DNA from: Stenopsyche tienmushanensis
Taxonomy: Eukaryota; Arthropoda; Insecta; Trichoptera; Stenopsychidae
Reading direction: 5' to 3'
NCBI GenBank assembly: GCA_008973525.1
Contig: WACJ01000519.1
Location: 434,001-498,000 of the forward strand
DNA length: 64,000 nucleotides
The translations under genes were made by a program, and so were the position numbers. Shown here piece after piece: positions 11,046 to 21,808 of this stretch. The stretch's first letter is position 1, and every line of letters starts with the position of its first letter. Under the pieces are notes generated by a model. It searched no databases, was not told where the DNA came from, and worked only from the letters and a program-made list of their open reading frames with translations.

Positions 11046-11350
11046 CCAAATTGACGTTTATTAAGTTTTAACACTTTTCCATATGTATCTGTAATTGTTT
11101 TTGTTACTTCTTTCTCCTTCATTTCCCGGTTAAAAAAGAACAAAATACAATGCCGTAAATGTTCTTCGTCGATTATTGGCCCTGACATTCTCAATAAACA
11201 ACGGTAACAAATAATATAAACAAAAATAGCAAATTCACGACCCCCACGACCTACTAGCATCAAAAAATATGTATTTACTCTACGGTGTCTTGACACAAAC
11301 ACCCTAAAATCAGATACCTAAAAATTTTGATTTCTTTCCGGTCCTCCTAA
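11045..11350 (-). mobile_element. mariner-2, N-terminal fragment
   Basis: Minus-strand mariner beginning at 11350, with an open frame from 11302 encoding the same N-terminal region as mariner-1 (IDEEHLRHC, EVTKTITDTYGKVLKL). The catalytic part is absent: the sequence departs from mariner at about 11045. The frame is intact here, whereas mariner-1 ends just after LNK. Confidence 0.75.
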
Positions 11351-11924
11351 TATTATTTTCAAATGTAAACATTGATAATATAATAATATTTATACTCAAT
11401 TTACATTGTAAAGAAATATGTAAATCTAAAAATTAAATATAAGAAATACATAAATATAAATAAAGTCATTAAAAAATATTTTACTAGTGCGATATTTGTT
11501 TCTCCACTCTTTCACTTAGCTTTTGGAAATCGATCTCAGTTAGGGTATTTGAGTTTATTTTTAGGTGATGGTTAAGCATTTATATTTGGAGATATTCTGG
11601 AATCGATTCAAATTCAACTTGAAAAGGAGATAAACATATTTCAAAAATTTTATTGTGCTTATCTAACTGTAAATTACAGAATCGGCTTTCAAAATCAGCT
11701 GTAAGTTTTCTTATTTCTTTTGCATATTTAATGTAATTGTTACATTTTGATTTCTTAAATTCTTTCAACAATGGAAAGTGATGAGCGTAATTACTTTTCA
11801 ATTGTGATTACTTTGGCCAGTATAAAATAGATATATTTTCTAAAAGTGTGATGATTTTCGCGGGCCGAAAAAATATTCCAGGCGGGCCGCATGCGGCCCG
11901 CGGGCCGCGGGTTGGCCATGCCTG
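11045..11924 (-). mobile_element. hAT-B copy 2, truncated, carrying mariner-2 at the same position
   Basis: The right end ...gggttggccatgcctg (to 11924) and GC-rich subterminal repeats match hAT-B. The transposase remnant at 11801-11580 (minus) differs from copy 1 by only two visible residues (S to Y and S to C). The nested mariner end TTAGGAGGACCGG is at 11350 and reads leftward. The flank between transposase remnant and mariner is the same as in copy 1. The other hAT end is lost at about 11045. Next to the surviving end is gtgtagtg, not gtctaatc, so the insertion site differs. Confidence 0.8.
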
Positions 11925-11925
11925 G

Positions 11926-12950
11926 TGTAGTGTATTGCCTGCAGCACATTTATCTTGAGTGTTGCTGGGTTCATAACCTAACTGTTTTCTATACAGTTGT
12001 TTAAAGTTCTTTATCACTTCCAAATCAAGTGGTTGTAAAGCACTGGTACAATTTGGTGGGTAATAAGCTACCTTGATGTTCTTAAGAAATGAAGTATCTC
12101 GAGGGTGGGCGGTACAATTATCCATAAATAGTAGTAATTTACGCCCTTGAGTACTAATTGAGGAATCAAAATTCCTCAAGAAAGTCATAAAAATATCGGT
12201 GGTCATCCATGCCTTCTTGTTGGCGTGGTATTTTACGGGAAGTGTTTTTATATTCTTAAAACATCGAGGTTTCAGTGATTTTCCTATTACAATTGGCCGC
12301 ATTTTATCTGACCCATCACTATTGATACATAGCAGTACTGTAATCCGCTCTTTAGATTTTTTTCCTCCATGACAGGACTGGCGCCTTAATGTGAGAGTTC
12401 TATCCGCAAGGCACATGAAGAAGAGACCCGTCTCGTCAGCATTGTAAATATCTCGTGGTTCGTATCCCTCAACAGTCTCAGGTAATCTTGCTATCCATGA
12501 TGTGGTTGTATCTGGGTTCACAGCAGCGCTCTCGTCCGCTAGCTTTTTATAAAGAAGACCATGCCGATCTTTGAACCTATTGATCCATCCGTTCGATGCA
12601 GAAAAATTTCTGATCCATTTTATTTTGGCTATTAGCAAAGCCTTTTCTCTGACTATGGTTCCATCAATAGGTATGTTTTCAGCTCGCGCTTGCTGGTACC
12701 ACGTATAAAGAATCTCTTCAAGCTCTCCAAAAGTAGACTTTCTTTTATTCGCTGTCTTGCCGCACTTTTCAATTGTTTTGCGAATGTCACTCTTCATAGC
12801 AACAATCATGTTTAGAGTTGATGGCTTGTTTAGAGCTAATCCCAGACGTTTTGCTATGTCAACTCGTTTTTCTCCTGGATTGTTTTCGACGCCTTGAATT
12901 ATTTTCAGCTTCTCAGCTAGAGTTCTAGTTTGCTTTATGGGTGGCGGCAT
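11926..12950 (-). pseudogene. Tigger/pogo transposase, truncated by hAT-B
   Basis: From ATG 12950 the minus strand encodes about 341 residues without a stop: MPPPIKQTRTLAEKLKII starts a psq-type helix-turn-helix (about 10-55), a CENP-B DNA-binding segment follows (about 70-135, with NGWINRFKDRHG), then a DDE_1 catalytic core. Catalytic candidates are Asp172 (NADETGLFF), Asp277 (LFMDNCTAHP) and Asp309 (LQPLDLEVI), a DD31D-like spacing. The frame enters the hAT-B terminus after residue 340, so the usual C-terminal 100-200 residues are missing. The frame opens further upstream to 13007, but the Met at 12950 matches family starts. An intact catalytic core in an otherwise decayed region suggests a relatively young copy. 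Confidence 0.85.
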
Positions 12951-13443
12951 TTTAGTTTCAATTTGGAAAAAAAATCGATACGAGATGTGTGGCAATATTG
13001 AACGCAACTGACTTGTACAAATCCAGCTACGCGACTAAAAAGTTTATATGTACAGGAATCTTTATTATCATGAATTTTAAACAATTCTACATTTGCATCA
13101 TAAACAATAATACGCGTGTGGTAGATTTCAACCCAAAAAAATAGCACATTCGTCCAATGCGTTACGTCTAACATTTACAGTACATTCCAACCCGCACTCG
13201 GCTGTGTCAAACTTTCTTGCCGAGATACGGAGAAATATGCAATAAAAACGATCATTCGGGATAATATTTGTGACGGGACCAAAAATATTTAAACGGTTTA
13301 TCGAGGAAATCGGTAAATCGGGGAACGGTCAATGCGGGATTATTTAACATTGTTCTTATGGGAGTTTGACGGGACTATAAAAAATAAACGCTCCATCCGG
13401 GAAAACGTATTATGCGAGAACGTTTGATCGAGGTTCCACTGTA

Positions 13444-13602
13444 TTAATACAAATATTTTTAATAAGACACGTATAAATATAAAATTGTTTCTAGTGAAAA
13501 ATTTATACCACATATTTTTTTAGATTTCTTAATTCTGGTGCACAGCCACTTTTTCCCATGATCAAAAGTGCAACATGACTTTAAAAAGGTTAAGAACCAC
13601 TG
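13444..13602. mobile_element. hAT-C right end
   Basis: Ends with the inverted hAT terminus CAGTGGTTCTTAACCTTTTT (13602 back to about 13583). The next 8 bases are ctctagtc. It resumes directly after the Tigger TA target, consistent with being the continuation of the hAT fragment at 9035-9377. The left hAT-C terminus was not found. Confidence 0.55.
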
Positions 13603-13763
13603 CTCTAGTCAAATAAAAAAGACTGAGATCACAGGCGCCCGCAAGTCTCCGGCGCTCAACGATCGGCATACAATATGTTAATCGAGGTGGCATGACTTAT
13701 TTGACAGGAAATCGTTGAAAGAATTAGACAAAAAAAATGACATGAGTTAGTTCGCACGTGTTA
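13603..13763 (-). repeat. Dispersed repeat, inverted partner of 7671-7881
   Basis: Inverted copy of 7671-7881 without the hairpin insert. Its left border is exactly the hAT-C terminus. Confidence 0.75.
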
Positions 13764-13910
13764 TTAACACATTTAACGCCATAGTACATTTTGAGAAAAT
13801 ACATACCTACGCCACCAAACAAATTATAGTGTATATTATGTATGCATATATAGTCATCATAAATTAAGATTTATAATTTTCAAAAAACTAATTTTGCGCG
13901 TTATTATGTG

Positions 13911-13932
13911 CGTAGGTCACCGGTGACCTACG
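13911..13932. repeat. 22-bp perfect palindrome
   Basis: cgtaggtcac at 13911-13920 is followed by its continuation cggtgacctacg, making a self-complementary 22-mer. It contains AGGTCA and TGACCT half-sites separated by four bases. 13764-14194 around it is AT-rich and otherwise without recognised content. Confidence 0.8.
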
Positions 13933-14202
13933 TGGCGTACGGTAGTACCATGCGCATACCACATTAACTTTTGTATGCGAAAATAATTCTAGCATGCCCA
14001 AATGTATAACAAAATATATGTTTATGTATATTCAAGGTTACGGACTGGTTTTGATTTACGTAATTTTGATGTTATATGTTATATTCGTGCATATTTTTCT
14101 GCAATAAATATGATTGAGCTTATCAATTATGGCTAAAAAATATTATTTTCATACAGACATTGGAGAAATTTTGAACCGGCACATTTGTCTATTGTCCTAG
14201 GA

Positions 14203-16344
14203 CAGGGGTCGGCAACCAGCGGCTCGCGAACCACATGCGGCTCTTTGAGTGTGAAGCTGCGGCTCTTTAGTTCCATACGCAAATAACGAAATATTCTACT
14301 TGAATAACCATGCAAAATCATCGCTCCCATTGAATTTGTTTACTCAATTGTTTGTTATTGAAGTACAAGTTAGTGTTGTAAGTAAATGTTAAATTGTTTC
14401 AATTTTTTACTTAAATAATAAGTGATTATCTTATTTTTTTCTGTGGGAGGGGAATCTTCGTAAGACACCCATTCTGGGTAGTGTGGGACTAATGATTAAC
14501 TCGTTCCTACCCATTAAACCCCTCCCTTGTTCTTCTCTGGCCCCCTGGTATTATTTTACACATTACTTCAAGAGGTCAGGTAGTCTGGCCTTAGACTGGC
14601 CCTATTCTATTGTCGAAGAGGCGCTCTACATCTCTCTCTCTCACTGCCCTCTTTGGCGCTCAGAATCTCTTCTACGTAGTTGCGCCAAAGCTTCCAGTTC
14701 TTCTTGCTTCCTATCATGCTGTGAACCATGTTGTCGATGTTGAGCTCGGCTACCCCGAGTGCTTGTTTCAGCAGTTTTCTCTGGGGTGCCCAAGCCTCAC
14801 AGCCAATGATGGTGTGCTCTGTGTCGTCTACCTCCGCTTGGCAGTGGTGGAACGTTGCGGATGGTTCTTTGCCAATCCGCTTCAGGTACGCACCGAAGCA
14901 TCCATGCCCAGTGAGCACCTGAGTCAAGAGGTAGGTTGTTTCACCGTGTCCCCGGGCCCTCCACCGACTTATGACCGGGATAAGTCAATGGGTCCATCTT
15001 CCCTTGCTGGACTGATCCCATCTCCGTTGCCAGGCTTCCCTCAGTTTCTGGTCATGTTCGTTGCGATTTTTAGAATTGTCGTAGTCCAAGGCCCTCTTCT
15101 TTCCTTGGAGGTCCAGCGGGGGTATTCCAGCGATCACCAGCACCGCGTCTTCGGTCACTGTCCTGTACGCTACGGTGAATCGGAGCGCTCCCTGTCGCTG
15201 GACCCTGGCTAACTTCTTTCTGTTGATGTCGCGTCTGAGCGACTCATGCCATATCGGGGCTCCGTACAGAATGATCGAGTATATTACCTCGTTTATGGGA
15301 TGTCTTCTGCAGGGCTTTGGTCCTCCAATGTTGGGCATGAGCCGTCCAAGCTCGCTGGCTACTATCTGCGCCTTCTGTGCAGTTTCTTCTATGTGTTTTC
15401 TAAAGGTCTGCTTGTTATCCATGAGGATCCCGAGGTATCTCAGTATTTTACTGTATTCCACCTCGTTTTCTCCAATAACAAGCTGCTCGACTCTCGGTCT
15501 TCCCCGTCTGCTGCATATCATTGCCTCCGTTTTCTCAGACGCCAACTGCAAGCGATTATCCCGCATCCACGCTCGAATTCTGGTGAGGGCTTCGTTGCCG
15601 TCACCTCCATTTCCCATGGACGTCGAGCCGTCACCAGCAGCGCGACGTCGTCTGCAAAGGCAATGAATTCTGCTCCTGCAGGTAGTGCCATGTTTAGGAC
15701 ACTGTTGTAGAGTACGTTCCAGAGGGTCGGTCCCAAAACGAACCCCTGTGGGACGCCCATCTCCAGTCTTCTCGTCAGGACCGTTTCGTTGTGATGGACA
15801 TATCGGTCTTTGAAATAATCGCTTACGAGGTCGACTGCATACTGTGGAACTTCAAAATTTTCCTCCAGGGCTCCCACGATTAGTTTCCAGTTTGCGCTAT
15901 TGAAAGTGTTTTTTATGTCCAGTGTGACCATCACAACGTACTTGCTTTGTTTAACCGAGCCTTTTCGCGGTTTTCGGATGATATCAGTTACACGTTTTAT
16001 TGCTCTAAGCGCGGATCGCCCCGGTCTAAAGCCATACTGCCTGTCTGACAGTTTTCGTTCAATTCCTGGCTGGATTCTCTTCAACAGCATTGTTTCGAGG
16101 AGTTTTCCAAGACCGTCCAGCAATTAAGTAATTATCTAATAATACCACATATATATAATCTAATTTGTTGTTAAAAAACACTTCTTATATATGAATAAAT
16201 AGATTAGTTATTTTTATCAAAAAACTTTATTTATGCGGGCACTATTTATTGTTGGCAAGAAAAATTTTTATGGCTCTTTAAAAACTTTGAAATTTGTAAA
16301 TTGTAATTTTTGGCTCTTCCGACTCAAAAGATTGCCGACCCCTG
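14203..16344. mobile_element. hAT-D element with 8-bp target duplication, split by a LINE
   Basis: CAGGGGTCGGCAACC at 14203 is mirrored at 16331-16344, and both ends are flanked by the perfect duplication tcctagga (14195-14202, 16345-16352). Only about 230 bp of hAT sequence remains on each side of the LINE. No transposase is recognised, so it is a MITE-like derivative. Confidence 0.85.
14434..16125 (-). mobile_element. R1-clade LINE, 5'-truncated, in hAT-D
   Basis: The minus strand encodes part of ORF2 of an R1-like non-LTR retrotransposon in three frames: reverse transcriptase (16123-15520, with RQYGFRPGRSA, GVPQGFVLGP and FADDVALL near 15658), the post-RT region (15617-14985, LRYLGILMD, LYGAPIWH, GIPPLDL) and the C-terminal zinc-knuckle-like part (14927-14607, HCQAEVDDTEHTIIGCEAW). 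Frameshifts separate them. The element ends in a poly(A) (T-run at 14434-14440) and is bordered by the near-identical 14-bp duplication aagtgattatctta / aagtaattatctaa (14420-14433, 16126-16139), as expected for target-primed insertion. Endonuclease and ORF1 are absent because of 5' truncation. Confidence 0.88.
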
Positions 16345-16603
16345 TCCTAGGATTTTAGGCAAAGAATAAATGCATTCAATAGCTTCTAAAATGAGGGTAG
16401 TAAAATTTTATGATTACCCATTTCTCTTTTTACATATTTTCTTCAAGTTGTATTGACAATATAACCGTAAATAATAAAAAATCTTTCAAAATAATGAATC
16501 CATTCAGCTTGCATGGCGGAAAGTTAGAGGCGCCTTTACAACGGTTATCCATCATTTGTCTTTCATATGTCGAAACTATATTTTTGTATGTTACGTTATG
16601 ACA

Positions 16604-16790
16604 CAATCATCATCATCATCATAGCGCAGCCACTAACAGTCCACTACAGAACTATGGGCCTCTTCAATATCCATTCATAGGAAAGGGGTTACATCCATTT
16701 CGTCTGTATCATACATTCACCTCCTCATTCGCTCGATATTGAAGGTAGCATTACCACCGAGTTTTATTTTGAACGCTCACCCAACGGGTA
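16604..16790. repeat. LINE-tail-like repeat with (atc)n
   Basis: A short (atc)n run at 16605-16622 precedes a segment with gggcctcttcaatatccatt, which recurs at 43890-44000. Such (atc)n-adjacent motifs are common in insect LINE ends. No coding content. 16800-17840 contains a GC-richer stretch (16989-17258) with open frames on both strands but no recognised protein. Confidence 0.4.
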
Positions 16791-17846
16791 TCCTGAGTGA
16801 ACGTATTGACGAACACTTTCGCGAACGTCTCGATAAGGAGTTTGGGGGGTTTGTAAAGACTGCGTAGTTTTCATAGGGAGGTGGTGGAAAACTACTCTAG
16901 ACGACCTTTTTGACTCTACTGGAAAGGGCTTTCTGGAGTACAAGGAGTCCAGTCCCCCCTTTCCTCGCTAGGGCGTTGCCGGGGTAGGGTGAAGACATAC
17001 GTGACGCTTAAGTGCATCTCGGATTCGCTCCTACACCAACTGAGGGTGTCTCCCCGTCACCGTACAACTTACCCGAGCGAATTCGAAACTGAGTGGTTTC
17101 GCCATTTTTTCAGGTTGCCCCTCTCAGTTCGGCGATTACAAAACGATATAGAAGTCAACGGAAGACAATGTTGTTTTTCGTTGCAAAGTAAAGATCATCA
17201 AATGCATCTCCTCGAGGCCGTCTTCTTGGTGTTCTTCTTGTTCCTGCTCCGTTCCTAGAGCCTCTCGGATCCGAACCGGTGAGGTTCCTCGAGTTCCATA
17301 CTGCTAAGTAGGGAAGATCATGCAAGAGACAACGAGCGACATGCAAGTTAAGATTCGTATAAAAAGCAATGAATAGTATATAAACTGGGTATCAGCTTGC
17401 TGTTAGAAGAGTATTTAAGTATCTACTCTGTAAAAAGGTACTAGTCAAGTGGCCAATAGTTAAAATACATAAAATCGTATAAGTATAATAGTTAGGAGTA
17501 GTCAAATGTGGTTAGGCCGCAAAAGTATTAGTCAAATTGTATTAGCAAGGGGTAGTTATGTCGCATCACAGTATTCGAACTTTGACGTTTAGTGTCTACC
17601 GGGCACAATCAAATAATATTTAATCGGTCAGACTGGGAGTAACTGGAAACAAATATATAGACATAGCTGAAACGAATAGGTTAAAGTCAGGTATCAAGTA
17701 ATATCAAATAGTCAGGTCCATATCAAATAGTTTTATAGTCAAGATTGTATTATGGGAGCAATCGAAAAAGCATTTTGCTCCCAGTGTTCCCGCGTTTATG
17801 TGATAGTAGGAGGCGGATGTGTGCGAGTATTTGTTAATTCACTTAC

Positions 17847-17990
17847 CTTGGAAGCTTGGATTATTATGATCTTACTTGCGTTATTATCCTTGTTGTAGTT
17901 CCTCTCAAGTGACGCGGTGAAGATGTTCCATTTTTTGTGCAGATGTCGTAAAAACAATGTTTTTCGGCGTCACTCGCGAATTTTATATAC
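17847..17990 (-). promoter_or_regulatory. Candidate promoter and first non-coding exon, minus strand
   Basis: Read on the minus strand, TATATAAAA at 17989-17981 is followed about 30 bases later by a likely start region, a leader with a short upstream open frame (ATGGAACATC...), and a near-consensus splice donor CAAG|GTAAGTGA at 17847/17846. This arrangement fits a 5' untranslated exon. The nearest minus-strand gene with an unassigned 5' exon is gene A, whose acceptor is at about 4179. Linking them is inference. Confidence 0.45.
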
Positions 17991-18061
17991 AAGTGTAGTC
18001 GGCGTTTCGTCAGAGCGTACGAATGAACTTGCGCGGGGGAGAGTGCAGGGGGGGGGGGGGT

Positions 18062-19374
18062 CCCCGGCGTTGAGGGTGCCGACAAGTCACAGAAAGAACT
18101 CAACGTATCACAGAAACGAATTATTTTCGCAAAGCGTATCGAGCGCCGAGTCGTTTTACCTCCGACTATCGGGAGAAGACTGAATGTTAAACTTTGACAA
18201 TTATTGAAAGGTTTTTAAGTCCTTAATTTTATTACAGTTAAGCGTCGATTGGGAACGGCCCACTGGAGGTAGAGAAAAGAAAGGCACAAAAAATGCATTT
18301 CTTTGAATTTCGATGTTTGCCATAAGCCGCATGTTTAGGCGATAACGAAGGATGAGATGTAATAAAATTTAGCATTATATTATAATGTTTCGCGTGTAAT
18401 TTTCGTTAGGACAAGATGAAACGGTCTTACTGATGAAGGGGGCCCTGTCGGAGGGCGCAGCCCCGGCGGTGAGGTGCCGACAAGTCACAGAAAGAACTCA
18501 ACGTATCACAGAAACGAATTATTTTCGCAAAGCGTATCGAGCGCCGAGTCGTTTTACCTCCGACTATCGGGAGAAGACTGAATGTTAAACTTTGACAATT
18601 ATTGAAAGGTTTTTAAGTCCTTAATTTTATTACAGTTAAGCGTCGATTGGGAACGGCCCACTGGAGGTAGAGAAAAGAAAGGCACAAAAAATGCATTTCT
18701 TTGAATTTCGATGTTTGCCATAAGCCGCATGTTTAGGCGATAACGAAGGATGAGATGTAATAAAATTTAGCATTATATTATAATGTTTCGCGTGTAATTT
18801 TCGTTAGGACAAGATGAAACGGTCTTACTGATGAAGGGGGCCCTGTCGGAGGGCGCAGCCCCGGCGGTGAGGTGCCGACAAGTCACAGAAAGAACTCAAC
18901 GTATCACAGAAACGAATTATTTTCGCAAAGCGTATCGAGCGCCGAGTCGTTTTACCTCCGACTATCGGGAGAAGACTGAATGTTAAACTTTGACAATTAT
19001 TGAAAGGTTTTTAAGTCCTTAATTTTATTACAGTTAAGCGTCGATTGGGAACGGCCCACTGGAGGTAGAGAAAAGAAAGGCACAAAAAATGCATTTCTTT
19101 GAATTTCGATGTTTGCCATAAGCCGCATGTTTAGGCGATAACGAAGGATGAGATGTAATAAAATTTAGCATTATATTATAATGTTTCGCGTGTAATTTTC
19201 GTTAGGACAAGATGAAACGGTCTTACTGATGAAGGGGGCCCTGTCGGAGGGCGCAGCCCCGGCGGTGAGGTGCCGACAAGTCACAGAAAGAACTCAACGT
19301 ATCACAGAAACGAATTATTTTCGCAAAGCGTATCGAGCGCCGAGTCGTTTTACCTCCGACTATCGGGAGAAGAC
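18062..19374. repeat. 398-bp tandem array, about 3.3 near-identical units
   Basis: The landmark gtgccgacaagtcacag occurs at 18076, 18474, 18872 and 19270, exactly 398 bp apart. By eye the first three units are identical apart from the leading edge, and the fourth is cut after 105 bases at gggagaagac (19374). Each unit contains ggagggcgcagccccggcgg and an AT-rich half. No open frame spans a unit. A G-run (18049-18060) precedes the array. Confidence 0.95.
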
Positions 19375-21800
19375 AATAGTCGGCTGTAAATGATGCAACA
19401 AAAATAAGGAAAGCTGGAGACACCCCGACTTGTTTGTTTATTCAATGAAAAGACAACTCATAAAACAATATTTTAAAAAATTCTATTGACATTGGGACTT
19501 ACAATAGATACATTCTAGAAAAACTGCAATTCTTTACTATTGTGTGATATTTCAGTAAAATGTGTTTACGAAATTTGTATGGTTTATGGTAGGGCTTACA
19601 CATAAACATTACTTTTTTTTGTCATCTGCTTATGCCTAGGAAGGCGTGCCAATATTCAAGAGAAAACCAATAGGGTTGATTTGAAATGCAATTTGGTCAA
19701 ATAATACTTTCATAATCGTAAAGGACCTTTTTCAGTATCATTTCCGTTCTCATTACTCCAAACTCCAACCTCCCAGTAACACGCTAGATAGTTTCAAGTA
19801 TAAATATTTATCTTCAAGCAATTACAAACATCGTTGTATATACAAGATAGATAAAACAGTTTTATCCCTTAAAACATGGCAAGCAGCACATCATCAGATG
19901 GAGATATGTCTTTTGAAGATTTTTCATGTGAAGAAACGATGTATTTACTGGCATCCCAAATATTATCCGTTGTCGACAATTATTACAAGTGGAAAATAGT
20001 GAAAGTGAATCGGAAATAAATGTGATTGATAACAGTGTTTTTGAAAATGTTTTGTTTTGATTTCGCTTAGCACGGCGATCCTAGCAGAACCTATCTTCCG
20101 TGTTAAGCGAGAGATGGGTGTATATGTATATTTTAGTTATTTTAATTTTATGTCTTTATATGTTATATATAAACATATATTTTTTATATTCTGTTTATTT
20201 TATATTTGTATGTGCTAATTCCATTAAATAGAAAATAAATAATTTATTAAATCGTATTTAAATGGAGGAAGAAAACGTCCACTGCAATCATGCGACGGGG
20301 CCCGTGCGGGGGAACGCCCGTCAACCGTAAACACGCGACGCGGCACGGAACGTGTCAAAAAGTTAAAATAAGATTTTAACGACATCTATGAATGTGCGAT
20401 AAAATATTAATTTATTAATGATTATTAATTAAATATTTTAGTCAAAGTTCAAACCGATTTAAATTTATTTTTAATAAATAAATTCAAATAAAATTATATT
20501 TAATTAAATATGCATTTTTAAATTTAAATTTAATCAACGCAAAATAATATTATTGATAATTTTTACAAAAAAAAATTATTGATAAAATTAGTATTAATAT
20601 CTTTCTTCAATAGATGTCTCTATAAATCCTAAAATAAATAAATGAACGTTATTATAGTCAATACAGTCTAACCTCTTTTGCCTTGGGAATTATGTACTTT
20701 TCAATTTAAAATTGGCTCGGGATCTTATAGGAAATTTATTTATTAAAAATGTTTATTTTAAATGAGAAAAATTATTAGATAAATGCGCTTACAAAATAAT
20801 TAAAATCTAGCATTTTCGTATATTTTTAATATATTCTTTTAATTATATAATAATTAATTATTATATTCATTTTATTAATAACAAAAATTATGGTCAGCTT
20901 TAAACAACAAAACGTTTAGGTTAACGCGACAACACCTATAATTCGGATAAAAAGAAATTATATATTCTAAACAAACATCTTAAAATATGTATTACCTGTC
21001 AATATTGAGATACATATAATAATGCTAATCTATGGCAAAAATTAATAAACATTATTTAACACAATATGAAGCATAATATAATAGAGATTTTTTTTAAAAG
21101 ATGTTGAAAAATAAATATATAGTTAAATTTCATGTTATTATAAAAATGTAAATAATTTTTAATAAACCAACGGGTCTAACAATTAAATCGTTGGTGACTT
21201 AATTCTGCAATCGAACTGATAATAATATTTTAGCATGAATAATATTTCGTCAAATATTTTTCTTTTTAGTCATGGAAATGAAAATCGACATTTGAGACCA
21301 AATGAAAACATGATATTTGCGTTGTAGTTCAATTCACTCAGTTGGCAGCGCTGCTTGTCATTATTGAGATCGTCATTCCAACGCCTTTTAAAAGAAATTT
21401 TCATCAAATCACCATTAAACGTCAATAATTCAACTAGCATGTATGTACTAATTACAAAGACAATATTATGGTTTATAAATCCAATTAAATCAACGCTTAA
21501 AATATATATTTTATCCTAAAGACAAAATTATTATTTTGTCATATAGAACATTATAGGAAAGCATTTTGTTCGTTAATAAATTATTTATTGTTTGTATAGC
21601 ATCAAGGCCATTGTATAAATAAAGCCATAAATTGAGTACAATTTCACGCTAGACATTTTTCATTTGCATGTATATACAATTGACAGATCGTTTAATTGAG
21701 CTTGCGAAACTGTTGAAATACATTTAAATATTCATGCTTTATTCTAATATTATTCGTATGTCTATATCAGAAGATAATGAAACAATTATTATTATTTTCA
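19375..21800. other. AT-rich intergenic stretch
   Basis: Mostly AT-rich without recognised genes. At 19876-20019 a short plus-strand frame (MASSTSSDGDMSFEDF...) resembles the acidic N-terminus of some piggyBac transposases, but has no continuation. At 20067-20111, tcgcttagcacgg and ccgtgttaagcga form an imperfect 13-bp hairpin. A GC-rich island is at 20295-20350. Confidence 0.3.
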
Positions 21801-21808
21801 GCGTCAAA

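Larger units (their letters stand above)
9378..13441 (-). mobile_element. Tigger/pogo element, TA-flanked, with internal insertions
   Basis: Left end CAGTGAACTCTCGATTATCC at 9378 (TA at 9376) and right end ...gatcgaggttccactg to 13441 (TA at 13442) share the CAGTG...CTCGAT pattern of Tigger-like termini. The transposase is on the minus strand (12950-11926) and is cut by a hAT-B copy. The left 1.4 kb holds an sHSP pseudogene and AT-rich DNA with no transposase C-terminus. The two termini are not close matches, so the pairing could instead represent two different Tigger families. Confidence 0.5.

Noticed and set aside
17155..17346. Minus-strand Arg-rich frame that resembles part of an sHSP (EQEEHQEDG-like on another frame)
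   Set aside because: Only a few charged residues match; no alpha-crystallin motifs follow.
18049..18180. Plus-strand open frame across the start of the tandem array
   Set aside because: It depends on the G-run and does not continue through later units.
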